Source: Maribacter orientalis
GTDB taxonomy: Bacteria; Bacteroidota; Bacteroidia; Flavobacteriales; Flavobacteriaceae
Length of the DNA: 64,000 nt
Reading direction: 5' to 3'
NCBI RefSeq assembly: GCF_900109345.1
Contig: NZ_FNZN01000002.1
Location: 434,001-498,000 of the forward strand
Below, piece by piece: positions 49,163-59,200 of this stretch. The number at the start of each line of letters is the position of its first letter. Position 1 is the first letter of the stretch. The translations under genes and the position numbers were made by a program. The notes below the pieces were generated by a model. That model was given only the letters and a program-made list of their open reading frames with translations, ran no database searches and was not told the origin of the DNA.

Positions 49163-49267
49163 ACAAAAAAAGCCCAGTGTAAAAACTGGGCTTTTCCTAA
49201 ATAACCAACCAAACTTTAAATTATGAAAAACCACTACTTAAAGTTGTAAGGGAACCACCCCTTAACT
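49163..49267 (-). ncRNA. Candidate small structured RNA
   Basis: On the minus strand a TTG (49299-49297) and TAAATTTA (49279-49272, 7 of 8 match to TAnnTTTG) are 17 nt apart, predicting a start near 49267. The ~105-nt transcript would contain three stem-loops: 49264-49247 (TAAGGG/CCCTTA), 49245-49212 (AACTTTAA/TTAAAGTT, 8 bp) and the intrinsic terminator at 49195-49168. No open frame of note lies inside. It could instead be the 3' tail of the patatin gene transcript, 140 nt upstream. Confidence 0.4.
49168..49195 (-). terminator. Strong intrinsic terminator
   Basis: ACTGGGCTTTT and AAAAGCCCAGT give an 11-bp stem with a 6-nt loop, followed by a T run on the minus strand. It ends either the candidate small RNA or the patatin gene transcript, whose stop codon is 214 nt upstream. 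Confidence 0.9.
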
Positions 49268-49408
49268 GATGTAAATTTAAGACACAATATCATACCCAAC
49301 GTACGGTTTAACTTACTTTAATGATAACCTTAACAATTATTCACACTTCACTTTAATATTTGGGAAATTATTAAGAATAATGGGGAGTTTAAAAATCTTT
49401 TATTCAGC

Positions 49409-51709
49409 CTAGAACCAATAGCCTACACTCACAAAAAATTGTGATCTTTCCGTTTCTGGCGACCAAGAATACAAAAGATTAACTGGGCCCAAAAACGATT
49501 CCCAACCATACCCAACTCCATAGCCCGAATATGTTGGTGCTTTGAACCAATCTCCTGTTCTAAAAAGGTCGTCATCTACATTAGCAAAATTAGCTGAGAA
49601 CAATGCGTGATTTTTTTTAGCGAACTCAAAATCTAATCTTGCATAAGCTTTAACAAAACTATTACCTGGCAGGCTTAAAAAATCATACCCAACAAATTGA
49701 GTGAAATTATTTATAAAATCTGTACCGTAGCCTCCAAGAACAAAATCATATGTTGTTACATTAGAGGTTCCCAATTTAAACCCCCCTTCAGTTTCTAGAT
49801 TTAAGGATAGGTTTTTTGCGAAAGGAAAAGCCGCGCCCATTCTAGCTTTGGATACAGAGAAATCTTTAAAGTTATTATTGAAATCTGAGGATAAAACATA
49901 ATAATGCATGTCACCGTTAAAATACAAGCCTCTTGATGGAAAATACTTATCATTATAAGTATCTAACTTTAAAGCCCCATATGCACTTACATAATTACTT
50001 TTTTCAAAATACGTTCGCCCATTGTCTATGGTAGTATTTATAGTTAGGTTAGCATCAGGTATATCACCAAATGTTCTAGTACTGTATTGCAAATATTTGA
50101 ACTCAGCACCTAAAGTAAAAGCAAACTCTTCTCTTATAACTGTTTGAATATATAACTGATTCGTAAAATCAGATACAGCAAGATTAATTGTATTAATTCT
50201 CGAACTTGGTGTAACATCGAAATTGTCTCCTATAAGGTCAAAATCTATCTCCTGTTCAAAATCATTAAATCTTGAATTAAATCCAAAACTCCAATACGAC
50301 CCCTTATCTACATAATATTCAAAATTGTACCTAATATTATCCCCCAAAATCAAATCAAAAGATGCTACATCATCCTTTGACAATATTCTACGTTTTGTAA
50401 GATTAATTATCGCAGCACTTTTATACAAATCATCAAAATGAGCTCCTAATCTTAAAAAAGAGGTGTTGGGAGTTTCATCTAAGGGTAAAATTAAATCCTC
50501 TCCATCATTTATATTTTTTAATAATTTATACTTAATGGTCTTAAAGTTACCTGTTGCTGCCAAATTACCAATACCTTGCTGTAATCTCTTAAAGCTTATA
50601 GGTTCATCCAAATTAAACCTTAGCTTCCCTTTTACATATCCTCTAGTATGACTTGTGTTGCCATCAATCAACAATCTGTTGACAGTTAACTCCTGATTCG
50701 AATCGACGGCAGGTATTGGACTTTTATCTTTTTTAAATTTTGTTCCGAATTTTCTAAGCTCATCTATTTTTAAATTTGCAGCATCTACTCCTGTTTGAAT
50801 AATTGCATTTAATTTATTGAATTCAATTACAGAATATTTTTCTATTTGTGGCTTTATATAGACATCGGTTTTTGCAGATTTTATTTTCATATCTGCCACT
50901 GTTCTATAATTATTAATTTGCAATAAGATTTCTGTCGCAGACAAAAGCGCCTCCCTTTCAGATAAATCATGCTGCACATCTACACCTATAATAATATCTG
51001 CACCCATAGCCAGAACCTCATCGATTGGATAGTTATTGACCACGCCACCATCTATTAAGACCTTATCGTTTATTACTGAAGGCTCAAACAGTGAAGGTAA
51101 TGTTCCACTGGCCAAAATTGCTTCTGGCAAATAACCAGAATCTAAAACAACCTGTTTACCTGTTTCTATATCTGTAGCCACACAAACAAACGGGGTAGGT
51201 AATTTACCAAAGTCTTCAATATCTTTCACGTGATACAAAAGTCTAACCAATTCATTATATATATTTTGTCCACCTGAGTATGCAGGTGGAACGGAAACCT
51301 TAAAATTATTGAAAGGCAAGGTTAACGAATACCGCTCAGAGTCATCTTTTTCATAAAATGTTTTAGCACTTCTTGGAAGGTTATCTTGAATAAGTGTACC
51401 AAAATTAGTTGCATTAAACATGGAATCTAACTCTGTCGCTGTGTAACCGGCAGCATACAAAGCACCAACAATTGCCCCCATACTTGACCCTCCTATATAA
51501 TCTAATTCTATACCCGCCTCCTCAATTACTTTTAAAGCACCAATGTGCGCCATTCCTTTTGCTCCACCTCCGCTTAGCACTAAACCTATCTTTGGCCTTT
51601 CTTTATATGAATCTGTCTGCGCGATTATGCACAAAGAGTTAAGTAACAATACTGTCACTACCATCATCACTTTGTTCAAATCGAAACTATTCTTTACGAA
51701 AAGACTCAT
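49409..51709 (-). CDS. Patatin-like phospholipase with POTRA and outer-membrane barrel
   Basis: A ~766-residue protein of the PlpD/RssA-related group. A signal peptide is followed by a patatin domain with oxyanion loop GGGAKG, nucleophile motif GSSMG and the DGG of the Ser-Asp dyad. A POTRA-like domain (about 340-410) and a 16-stranded BamA-type barrel ending in SVGYWF follow. It resembles type Vd secretion proteins, where the barrel carries the lipase. The frame opens at 51736, inside uvrC; I chose the ATG at 51709 (MSLFVKNSFDLNK), which leaves a 23-nt overlap with uvrC. Confidence 0.9.
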   Translation of the reverse strand: MSLFVKNSFDLNKVMMVVTVLLLNSLCIIAQTDSYKERPKIGLVLSGGGAKGMAHIGALKVIEEAGIELDYIGGSSMGAIVGALYAAGYTATELDSMFNATNFGTLIQDNLPRSAKTFYEKDDSERYSLTLPFNNFKVSVPPAYSGGQNIYNELVRLLYHVKDIEDFGKLPTPFVCVATDIETGKQVVLDSGYLPEAILASGTLPSLFEPSVINDKVLIDGGVVNNYPIDEVLAMGADIIIGVDVQHDLSEREALLSATEILLQINNYRTVADMKIKSAKTDVYIKPQIEKYSVIEFNKLNAIIQTGVDAANLKIDELRKFGTKFKKDKSPIPAVDSNQELTVNRLLIDGNTSHTRGYVKGKLRFNLDEPISFKRLQQGIGNLAATGNFKTIKYKLLKNINDGEDLILPLDETPNTSFLRLGAHFDDLYKSAAIINLTKRRILSKDDVASFDLILGDNIRYNFEYYVDKGSYWSFGFNSRFNDFEQEIDFDLIGDNFDVTPSSRINTINLAVSDFTNQLYIQTVIREEFAFTLGAEFKYLQYSTRTFGDIPDANLTINTTIDNGRTYFEKSNYVSAYGALKLDTYNDKYFPSRGLYFNGDMHYYVLSSDFNNNFKDFSVSKARMGAAFPFAKNLSLNLETEGGFKLGTSNVTTYDFVLGGYGTDFINNFTQFVGYDFLSLPGNSFVKAYARLDFEFAKKNHALFSANFANVDDDLFRTGDWFKAPTYSGYGVGYGWESFLGPVNLLYSWSPETERSQFFVSVGYWF

Positions 51710-53480
51710 ATATTTTCTTTGCTTTTGAGACTCCAACTTCTTGGCTTAGGTTTTCTATAGTAGCCTCTTTTATACGTTTAACGGATTTAAATTTTTTTAA
51801 TAATTGTTGTGCTGTTTTTTCACCTACCCCATCTATTCCCTCTAATTGAGAATTAATAGCCCCCTTACTTCTTTTATTTCTATGAAATGTTATACCAAAT
51901 CTATGCGCTTCATTCCTTAAAAATTGTATAATCTTTAAACTTTCAGACTTTTTATCTAAATAAAGCGGAATCGGATCTTCTGGAAAATAAATTTCCTCTA
52001 ATCGTTTCGCAATACCTATAATAGCAATTTTTCCTCTTAGCCCTAAAATATCAAGACTTTTTAACGCTGATGACAATTGCCCTTTTCCACCGTCGATTAC
52101 AATAAGCTGTGGAAGTGGCTGCATTTCTTCTTGTAACCTTTTATACCTGCGATAGACAACTTCTTCCATTGAAGCGAAGTCGTCTGGCCCGGTTACCGTT
52201 TTTATATTATAATGTCTATACTCTTTTTTAGAAGGCTTACCATCTTTAAATACAACACAGGCCGCTACCGGATTGCTCCCCTGTATATTACTGTTATCAA
52301 AACATTCTATATGCCTTGGCTCTGCAGATAACCTTATATCCTTCTTCATTTGAGCCATAATCCTATTCGTATGACGATCAGGATCAATTATCTTAATCTG
52401 ATTAAAACGTTCTTGCCTAAAGAATTTGGCATTACGTTCAGACAAATCTAGTATACGTTTTTTATCTCCTAATTTCGGCACAGTAACTTTCAAGCCCGCA
52501 GGCACAGCTAATTTAAAAGGAACATATAATTCTTTAGAATCTGATTTAAAACGCTCTCTAATTTCAACTATAGCAAGCTCTAGTAAATCTTCATCTAGCT
52601 CTTCAAGTTTCTTTTTTATTTCCATCGTATGCGACCTAATAATAGAACCATGGGCCAATTGCAAAAAGTTTACATAAGCGAAAGAATTATCTGAAATTAT
52701 ACTGAATACGTCAACATTACTAATCTTAGGGTTAACTATGGTTGACTTTACCTGATAGTTTTCCAGTACATCTATTTTATCCTTTATTTTTTGTGCCTCC
52801 TCAAATCTCATTTCGGCAGCCAACATCTTCATCTGCCCTTTAAAGTAGGTAATGGACGACTTAAAATTTCCTTTCACAATTTGACGTATGTCTTCTATTT
52901 GTCGGTCATATTCTGCAATGGTTTGATGGCCTTCACATGGGCCTTTACAATTACCTAAATGATATTCTAAGCAAACTTTATACTTCCCCGCGTTTATTTT
53001 CTCTCCAGACAAATCATAATTACACGTTCGCAAAGGGTAAACACTTTTTATTAAATCTAAAAGAATTCTAACCGTTTTCATGCTAGTATACGGACCATAA
53101 TATTCTGACCCATCTTTTATAACTCGTCTGGTAGGAAAAAATCTTGGGAAACGCTCATTCTTCAAACAAAGCCAAGGGTACGATTTGTCATCCTTTAGTA
53201 AAACATTATACCGAGGCCTTAATTCTTTAATCAAATTATTCTCTAGCAATAGGGCATCTGACTCTGTTGGAACAACAATATGCTTGATAGACCTAATTTT
53301 TTTAACTAATACCCGAGTCTTTCCATACTCATGGTTTTTATTAAAATAAGAGGAAACCCTTTTCTTTAAATTCTTTGCCTTGCCAACATATAGAATACCG
53401 TCATTTCTATCATAGAATTGATAGACCCCTGGGCTAGAGGGCAATGAACTTAATTGTATATTTAAGGGGATTTCAGACAT
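51687..53480 (-). CDS. uvrC: Excinuclease ABC subunit C
   Basis: A 597-residue UvrC, the dual-incision nuclease of nucleotide excision repair. The N-terminal GIY-YIG domain shows GVYQFYDRNDGILYVGKAKN (about 18-37). A UVR motif lies at about 200-235 (EMRFEEAQKIKDKIDVLENY). The RNase H-like C-terminal nuclease includes IECFDNSNIQGSNPVAA and LIVIDGGKGQLSSA. A tandem HhH (about 545-597, LEGIDGVGEKTAQQLLKKF) ends the protein. All domains are intact. The patatin gene follows with overlap. Confidence 0.97.
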   Translation of the reverse strand: MSEIPLNIQLSSLPSSPGVYQFYDRNDGILYVGKAKNLKKRVSSYFNKNHEYGKTRVLVKKIRSIKHIVVPTESDALLLENNLIKELRPRYNVLLKDDKSYPWLCLKNERFPRFFPTRRVIKDGSEYYGPYTSMKTVRILLDLIKSVYPLRTCNYDLSGEKINAGKYKVCLEYHLGNCKGPCEGHQTIAEYDRQIEDIRQIVKGNFKSSITYFKGQMKMLAAEMRFEEAQKIKDKIDVLENYQVKSTIVNPKISNVDVFSIISDNSFAYVNFLQLAHGSIIRSHTMEIKKKLEELDEDLLELAIVEIRERFKSDSKELYVPFKLAVPAGLKVTVPKLGDKKRILDLSERNAKFFRQERFNQIKIIDPDRHTNRIMAQMKKDIRLSAEPRHIECFDNSNIQGSNPVAACVVFKDGKPSKKEYRHYNIKTVTGPDDFASMEEVVYRRYKRLQEEMQPLPQLIVIDGGKGQLSSALKSLDILGLRGKIAIIGIAKRLEEIYFPEDPIPLYLDKKSESLKIIQFLRNEAHRFGITFHRNKRSKGAINSQLEGIDGVGEKTAQQLLKKFKSVKRIKEATIENLSQEVGVSKAKKIYESFRKE

Positions 53481-53983
53481 AATTTTACACTACTAATTTA
53501 GTCTATAAAAATCAGTTTAAATTACACTACAGTACTATAATCAACAAACAAAACTCTGTAAAACATACTTGTCACCAAAATTGTGAATATGCCATTATTT
53601 TAATTAAATACTACTACATCTTAAAATTATTAACCCTTATTTTATTGTATTGTCAATATGTATATGGAGTTAAAATTTTATTTAATTGAATATCAATGTT
53701 TTATATAAAAATTGTTATCCTAATATTTACCAGTATGTTAATTTTTACTAAAATATGTGCACTTTAACGATAAAAAAGTACTTTTCATAGATTGTTATTA
53801 ATTATTTTACTTATTTTTAACTCGATAACAACGCAGGTTAGTTCAATTCAATACTAGAATATTATGGAAAGCTATATAATCACCTTAGGAACATATCTTA
53901 TTTTAATGTTATTCTTTAAAGTATTTTTTGCTGTTGCAGGTAAGGAATAAATTAGTACATACTAGAGCCAAAATTACTTCACT
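53481..53983. other. AT-rich intergenic region between uvrC and the cyclo-ligase gene
   Basis: About 500 bp with very low GC lie between divergent genes. TTACACTAC occurs twice (53485-53493 and 53522-53530), near the uvrC start. One 28-codon frame at 53864-53950 is listed separately. I found no TAnnTTTG box with a TTG partner, no strong hairpin and no long frame. It may hold promoters for both flanking genes. Confidence 0.6.
53864..53950 (+). CDS. Possible very small membrane peptide
   Basis: A 28-codon frame, MESYIITLGTYLILMLFF then KVFFAVAGKE, would make one hydrophobic helix with a charged end. It lies 33 nt before the 5-formyltetrahydrofolate cyclo-ligase gene in the same direction. There is no recognised family or promoter. 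AT-rich DNA often gives such frames by chance. Confidence 0.25.
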   Translation: MESYIITLGTYLILMLFFKVFFAVAGKE

Positions 53984-54544
53984 ATGCTGAAGAAAGATTT
54001 ACGCTTAAAATATTTAAGATTACGCAATTTAATTACCCCCATCCTTTTAGACCAGCAAAGTATAGCTATTGCAAATTCTGTTTTGCAATTACCCATATGG
54101 GAAAATCAATATTTCCATATATTTCTTCCTATTGAAAAAAACATAGAAATAGATACAGAAGGTATTATTTCTATTCTTCTTGGTTTTGATAAAAATGTTA
54201 TTGTACCAAAAGTTATTTCGAATACCGAATTAGAACATTACTTACTTACCGATAACACAAAATTCAAAACCAATTCATTAAATATACCAGAACCCGTTGA
54301 TGGTATTACGGTACCTCCTAATAAAATTGACGTTGTTTTTATACCGCTATTAGCATTCGATAAGCTTGGTAATAGAATTGGATATGGCAAAGGTTACTAT
54401 GACCGTTTTCTAAGTCAGTGTAAGACTAATGTGATAAAGATAGGCTTATCTCTTTTTGAGGCAGAAGATTTAATTGAAGATATCGCACCAACTGATATTC
54501 CACTAGATTACTGTGTTACCCCGAAAAAAACCTACACCTTTTAA
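53984..54544 (+). CDS. 5-formyltetrahydrofolate cyclo-ligase
   Basis: A 186-residue enzyme converting 5-formyl-THF to 5,10-methenyl-THF using ATP. The N-terminal KKDLRLKYLRLRN, the IFLPIEKNIEIDT region and the C-terminal signature DVVFIPLLAFDKLGNRIGYGKGYYDRFL (about 118-145; includes GYGKGYYDR) are diagnostic. Length is normal. Its stop codon shares TTAA with the convergent lspA stop codon. Confidence 0.95.
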   Translation: MLKKDLRLKYLRLRNLITPILLDQQSIAIANSVLQLPIWENQYFHIFLPIEKNIEIDTEGIISILLGFDKNVIVPKVISNTELEHYLLTDNTKFKTNSLNIPEPVDGITVPPNKIDVVFIPLLAFDKLGNRIGYGKGYYDRFLSQCKTNVIKIGLSLFEAEDLIEDIAPTDIPLDYCVTPKKTYTF

Positions 54545-55206
54545 TATTCTTGATTCCTTAATGAATCATTTTCCAATTCGGTTGAAGTTTCCTCTTCTTT
54601 GTGAAAGGCCTTTTTGTTAAAAACTAGTAGAATCCCAACCCCAGTACTTATTGCAGTATCTGCAATATTGAACACTGGCTCAAAAAATCTAAAGTTTTGT
54701 CCTCCAACTCCCGGCACCCAACTAGGCCATGTGGTATCTACCATAGGAAAATATAGCATATCTACCACCTTACCATAAAATAATTCACCATAAGGCTCCT
54801 CAGAAAAAAGAGTGGCAACCTGATTGTAGCTATCATTAAAAATGATCCCATAAAATAAAGAATCTAAAATGTTACCTAATGCGCCAGCAAAAATCAAAGA
54901 CACGGCCCAAATTAATGTTGAAGAAGCTTTTTTCTTGATTACATCAAAAAGCCAATACCCTATTCCAAAAATTGCAAATAATCTGAAAATTGTAAGCACT
55001 AATTTTCCCACATTATCGGAAATTGGTAAAATGTCACTCAACTTGGCTCCCCAAGCAGCGCCTTCATTTTCAATGAAAAGGATTTTAAACCAGTTAAATA
55101 CATCTACTGATTCGCCCAACACAAAATGGGTCTTTATATATATTTTACTCCATTGATCAATTATAAGAATCAATAAAATAAATAGTACAGATTTTTTAAT
55201 ATTCAT
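54541..55206 (-). CDS. lspA: Lipoprotein signal peptidase II
   Basis: A 221-residue LspA that removes signal peptides from prolipoproteins, of which this window encodes several. There are four transmembrane helices. The catalytic aspartates are in GNILDSLFYG (about 100-109) and FNIADTAIS (about 188-196). An insert of about 60 residues separates the two Asp motifs, making it longer than the ~165-residue enterobacterial form but usual for Bacteroidota. It is downstream of ileS and the DksA-like gene, the classic ileS-dksA-lspA neighbourhood, with one adhesin-like gene in between. Confidence 0.96.
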   Translation of the reverse strand: MNIKKSVLFILLILIIDQWSKIYIKTHFVLGESVDVFNWFKILFIENEGAAWGAKLSDILPISDNVGKLVLTIFRLFAIFGIGYWLFDVIKKKASSTLIWAVSLIFAGALGNILDSLFYGIIFNDSYNQVATLFSEEPYGELFYGKVVDMLYFPMVDTTWPSWVPGVGGQNFRFFEPVFNIADTAISTGVGILLVFNKKAFHKEEETSTELENDSLRNQEY

Positions 55207-55239
55207 AGGAGTAAATCAACGAGGGCAAAAATATAAATA

Positions 55240-55860
55240 TTATTCGGTTTTACTTAATTCTATATTTCCAGTCACCGTTTGTAGTTTATAAATGAATAAT
55301 CCTTCTGGAATTGGATTAAATGAGACCTTACCATATTTGCTGTTCGCATTTATTTGTGCAGATTTTGCGAATACATTGATAGTTCCACTTTGCGTCTTTA
55401 CATTCGCATTACCCAAAATATTATGCAACTCACATTCGCCGTCGGATAAGGAAACATCTAATTCTTTATATTTTCCTTCTAATATAACTCTTGAATTAGT
55501 ACCGTATACTTCTACCTCCTTGAAGGATGGAATTGTAAGCTTCAATAGAATTGAAACAACTTTATGAGCGCTTAATTTATCATTAGGGTATTCAAAACTT
55601 GGTGCAAACCCAGCCTCAATTAAAACAGTGGTACCACTAGTATTAACTTCTAAATCTAAATCTTGACTATACTCACCTTCTATTTCAGCTTCAATTGTAA
55701 TTTCATTGCTGTCACCTGTGTGAAATTCAACCTTAAAACAATTAGCGGCATTCACTTGAATTAAGCTAATGTCATTTGCACTTATCGTTCTATATAAATT
55801 CTTTTGTCCCTTTAAAGTAAAGGAAAGCAAGAGCAAACAACAAACAATACAAGTCTTCAA
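55240..55860 (-). CDS. Putative auto-transporter adhesin head GIN domain (DUF2807-like) protein
   Basis: A 206-residue secreted protein: signal peptide (about 1-18, ending LKGQ), then a right-handed beta-helix-like domain with alternating short strands (VEVYGTNSRVILEGKYKELD, ANVKTQSGTINVFAKSAQIN). DUF2807/DUF4097-type proteins are common in Bacteroidota and have no established role. It sits between the DksA-like gene terminator and lspA, with 33 nt to lspA, so it may be cotranscribed with lspA. Confidence 0.75.
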   Translation of the reverse strand: MKTCIVCCLLLLSFTLKGQKNLYRTISANDISLIQVNAANCFKVEFHTGDSNEITIEAEIEGEYSQDLDLEVNTSGTTVLIEAGFAPSFEYPNDKLSAHKVVSILLKLTIPSFKEVEVYGTNSRVILEGKYKELDVSLSDGECELHNILGNANVKTQSGTINVFAKSAQINANSKYGKVSFNPIPEGLFIYKLQTVTGNIELSKTE

Positions 55861-55874
55861 AGTCTAGCTATTAA

Positions 55875-55896
55875 AAAACGCCCCTAAAGGCGTTTT
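55875..55896 (-). terminator. Terminator after the DksA-like gene
   Basis: AAAACGCC and GGCGTTTT form an 8-bp stem with a 6-nt loop, followed by T-rich sequence on the minus strand, 3 nt after the stop codon. It separates ileS-dksA from the GIN-domain gene and lspA. Confidence 0.85.
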
Positions 55897-55898
55897 AA

Positions 55899-56282
55899 TT
55901 ATGATTGCATGTTTTTAGCTTCAATGCTTAGCGTAGCGTGCGGCACCAGTTTTAACCGCTCTTTATTGATAAGTTTACCGGTAACACGGCATATACCGTA
56001 AGTTTTGTTCTCTATACGCAATAATGCATTTTTTAAATCACGAATAAATTTCTCTTGTCTAATCGCCAATTGTGTATTCGCTTCTTTGCTCATTGTCTCC
56101 GACCCTTCTTCGAAGGCTTTAAAAGTAGGTGAAGTATCATCCGTACCATTATTACCATCGTTCATATAGGCGCTTTTCAAAAGTTCTAAATGACTTTTAG
56201 CCTTTACAATTTTATCCTCGATCAATACTTTGAATTCTGCCAAATCTTTGTCAGAATACCTTACTTTTAAATCTTCTGCCAT
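55899..56282 (-). CDS. TraR/DksA-family protein with degenerate zinc finger
   Basis: A 127-residue DksA-like protein: an N-terminal coiled coil (about 8-90, with DGNNGTDDTSP near its tip) and a C-terminal finger region TYGICRVTGKLINKERLKLV (about 93-112). The usual four-Cys finger is reduced to one Cys; other positions are Val/Thr/His. This degenerate form is, to my recollection, widespread in Bacteroidota. It probably binds the RNA polymerase secondary channel. It lies 3 nt after ileS. Confidence 0.92.
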   Translation of the reverse strand: MAEDLKVRYSDKDLAEFKVLIEDKIVKAKSHLELLKSAYMNDGNNGTDDTSPTFKAFEEGSETMSKEANTQLAIRQEKFIRDLKNALLRIENKTYGICRVTGKLINKERLKLVPHATLSIEAKNMQS

Positions 56283-56285
56283 ATT

Positions 56286-59200
56286 TTAATATTTTTCAAT
56301 ATACAATTTAGTGTTCACCTCGTCAAAGGCAATTTCGACGCCTTTGTTCAATTCTTTTTCAAAACTTAATTCAGCCGTTAAAGTCTCCGTTTTAATATAA
56401 TCTAAATTATCCTTAACAGCAACTTCAACAAAACCGTCTTTTAATATTTTAATCGCAATTTTATCAGTCACTTCAAAACCTGAATCTTTTCTCATATTTT
56501 GAATTCTGTTGACCAATTCTCTAGCGACACCTTCGTTTCTCAATTCTTCGTTAATAGTTACATCTAACGCAACTGTCAATTTACCAGAGGATGCCACCAT
56601 CCATCCCTCAATATCTTGAGAAGTGATTTCTACATCCTGTAACTGTAAATTAATACTTTTATTTCCTAATTGGATTGTTAATTCGCCATCCTGCTCAATT
56701 TTTTGGATATCATTCTGAGTAAAGGCACCTACTTTCTGAGCGATTTCTTTCATTTCTTTACCAAATTTAGGACCTAACGTCTTGAAATTAGGCTTTATAC
56801 GTTTCACAAGAATACCAGAAGCATCATCAAGTAATTGAATCTCCTTTACATTCACTTCAGATTTAATTAATTCTGAAACTGCTTCTATTTCTTCTCTATC
56901 CTTATTGTCCAATACAGGAATCATTATTTTCTGTAATGGTTGACGCACTTTTATTTTCTCTTTTTGACGGATAGATAATACTAAAGAAGAAATAATCTGC
57001 GCTTTCTGCATTTTCACCTCCAAGCTTTTATCTATTAGTGATTCGTCAGCAACCGGAAAATCTGCCAAATGAACACTTTCAAAACCTTTCTTAACAGTAG
57101 CTTTATTTAAATCTAAATACAAACGATCCATGAAAAAAGGAGCGATTGGAGCAGATAATTTGGCCACAACATCTAAACATGTATATAAAGTTTGATATGC
57201 AGCAATTTTATCTTGAGCATATTCGCCTTTCCAAAAGCGTCTTCTACATAAGCGAACATACCAGTTACTTAAGTTCTCTTGTACAAAATCTGATATTGCT
57301 CTCGCTGCACGTGTTGGCTCATATTCATCATATGCAGTATCCACTACTTTTATCAATGAATTCAATTCAGATAATATCCAACGATCTATCTCTGTACGGT
57401 CAGCCATAGGTATATCGTCTTCGGCATATGTAAAATTATCTAAATTAGCATATAGGCCGAAAAAGGAATACGTATTATAAAGTGTGCCAAAAAATTTACG
57501 CTTAACTTCTGCTATACCTTCGGTATCAAACTTTAAATTATCCCAAGGGTTGGCATTGCTAATCATATACCACCTTGTAGCATCTGCTCCATGCTCGTTC
57601 ATAGTCTCGAAAGGATCAACCGCATTGCCCAATCGTTTAGACATCTTTTTACCTTCCTTGTCTAAAACCAATCCGTTAGAAACTACATTTTTATAAGCAA
57701 CAGAGTCAAATACCATAGTTGCAATAGCATGTAACGTATAAAACCAACCACGAGTTTGATCAACACCTTCTGCTATAAAATCTGCCGGAAATGTCTTTCC
57801 TTCGTCTATTAAATCTTTGTTTTCAAATGGATAATGCCATTGTGCATAAGGCATAGAACCACTATCGAACCAAACATCTATTAAATCGCTTTCTCGCTTC
57901 ATTGGCTTACCTGAAGCGGAAACCAATGTAATCTGATCTACTATATTTTTATGTAAGTCTATTTTATCATAGTTCTCTTCAGACATATCGTCCACAATGA
58001 AATCTGCATAGATATCTTTTTCTAAAACCCCCGCTGCTACAGCTTTTGTCATTTCAGATTTCAACTCCGCTACGGAACCTATGATTATTTCTTCCTTCCC
58101 ATCTTCTGTTCGCCAAATTGGCAATGGAATACCCCAATATCTAGAACGAGACAAATTCCAATCATTGGCATTGGCCAACCAATTACCAAATCTACCTTCT
58201 CCGGTAGCTTTTGGTTTCCAATTAATGGTTTGGTTCAACTCGAACATACGATCCTTTACATCGGTTACCTTTATGAACCAAGAATCTAATGGATAATATA
58301 AAATCGGTTTATCAGTACGCCAACAGTTAGGATAACTGTGCACGTACTTTTCAACCTTAAATGCCTTATTCTCTTCTTTTAATCGTATCGCTATCTCTAC
58401 ATCAACAGAGCGTTCTGGAGCTTCACCATCCTCATAATATTCATTCTTGACGTATTTGCCACCCAACTCCTTTAATTCAGGTCTGAATCTACCTTGTAAA
58501 TCAACAACAGGCACCAAGTTTCCATTTTCATCCAATACTAACATTGGTGGAATTTCAGGCACTGCTTGTTTGGCAACAAAAGCATCATCAGCACCAAAGG
58601 TCGGTGCCGTATGCACTATACCTGTACCATCTTCAGTAGTAACGAAATCTCCAGCAATTATTCTAAACGCATTTTCCGCATTTTCATACGGAAGCACATA
58701 ATCTAACAACTGTTCGTATCTGATTCCCAATAAATCTTCACCCTTAAATTCTTTTACAACATAAAAAGGGATTTTCTTGTCACCAACGGTATATTCTAAT
58801 AATTCTGACTTTTCAGAAACTTGCTTAAACTTTCCTACGAATTGCTTTCCTACCAAATTTTTGGCAAGTATAACGTTCATTGGCTCAAAAGTATATTGGT
58901 TATATGATTCAACCAATACATAGTCTATTTTAGAACCAACGGTCAATGCCGTATTCGATGGTAAAGTCCAAGGTGTGGTCGTCCAAGCTAAGAAATAAAT
59001 AGTGCCTTCATTCTGTAAAAATTCTGGCAATGTTTCTTCTACCGCTTTAAACTGTGCCGTTACTGTTGTATCCGTTACATCTTGATAGGTGCCTGGCTGG
59101 TTTAACTCATGCGAGCTAAGTCCTGTTCCTGCTTTTGGAGAATAAGGCTGTATGGTGTAACCCTTGTAAATTAATCCTTTTGAATAGATTTGTTTTAGCA

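Noticed and set aside
49223-49249. Plus-strand 8-codon frame (MKNHYLKL) as a leader peptide
   Set aside because: No plus-strand gene follows, no repeat of regulatory codons is present, and the sequence is explained as the complement of a stem in the candidate minus-strand RNA.
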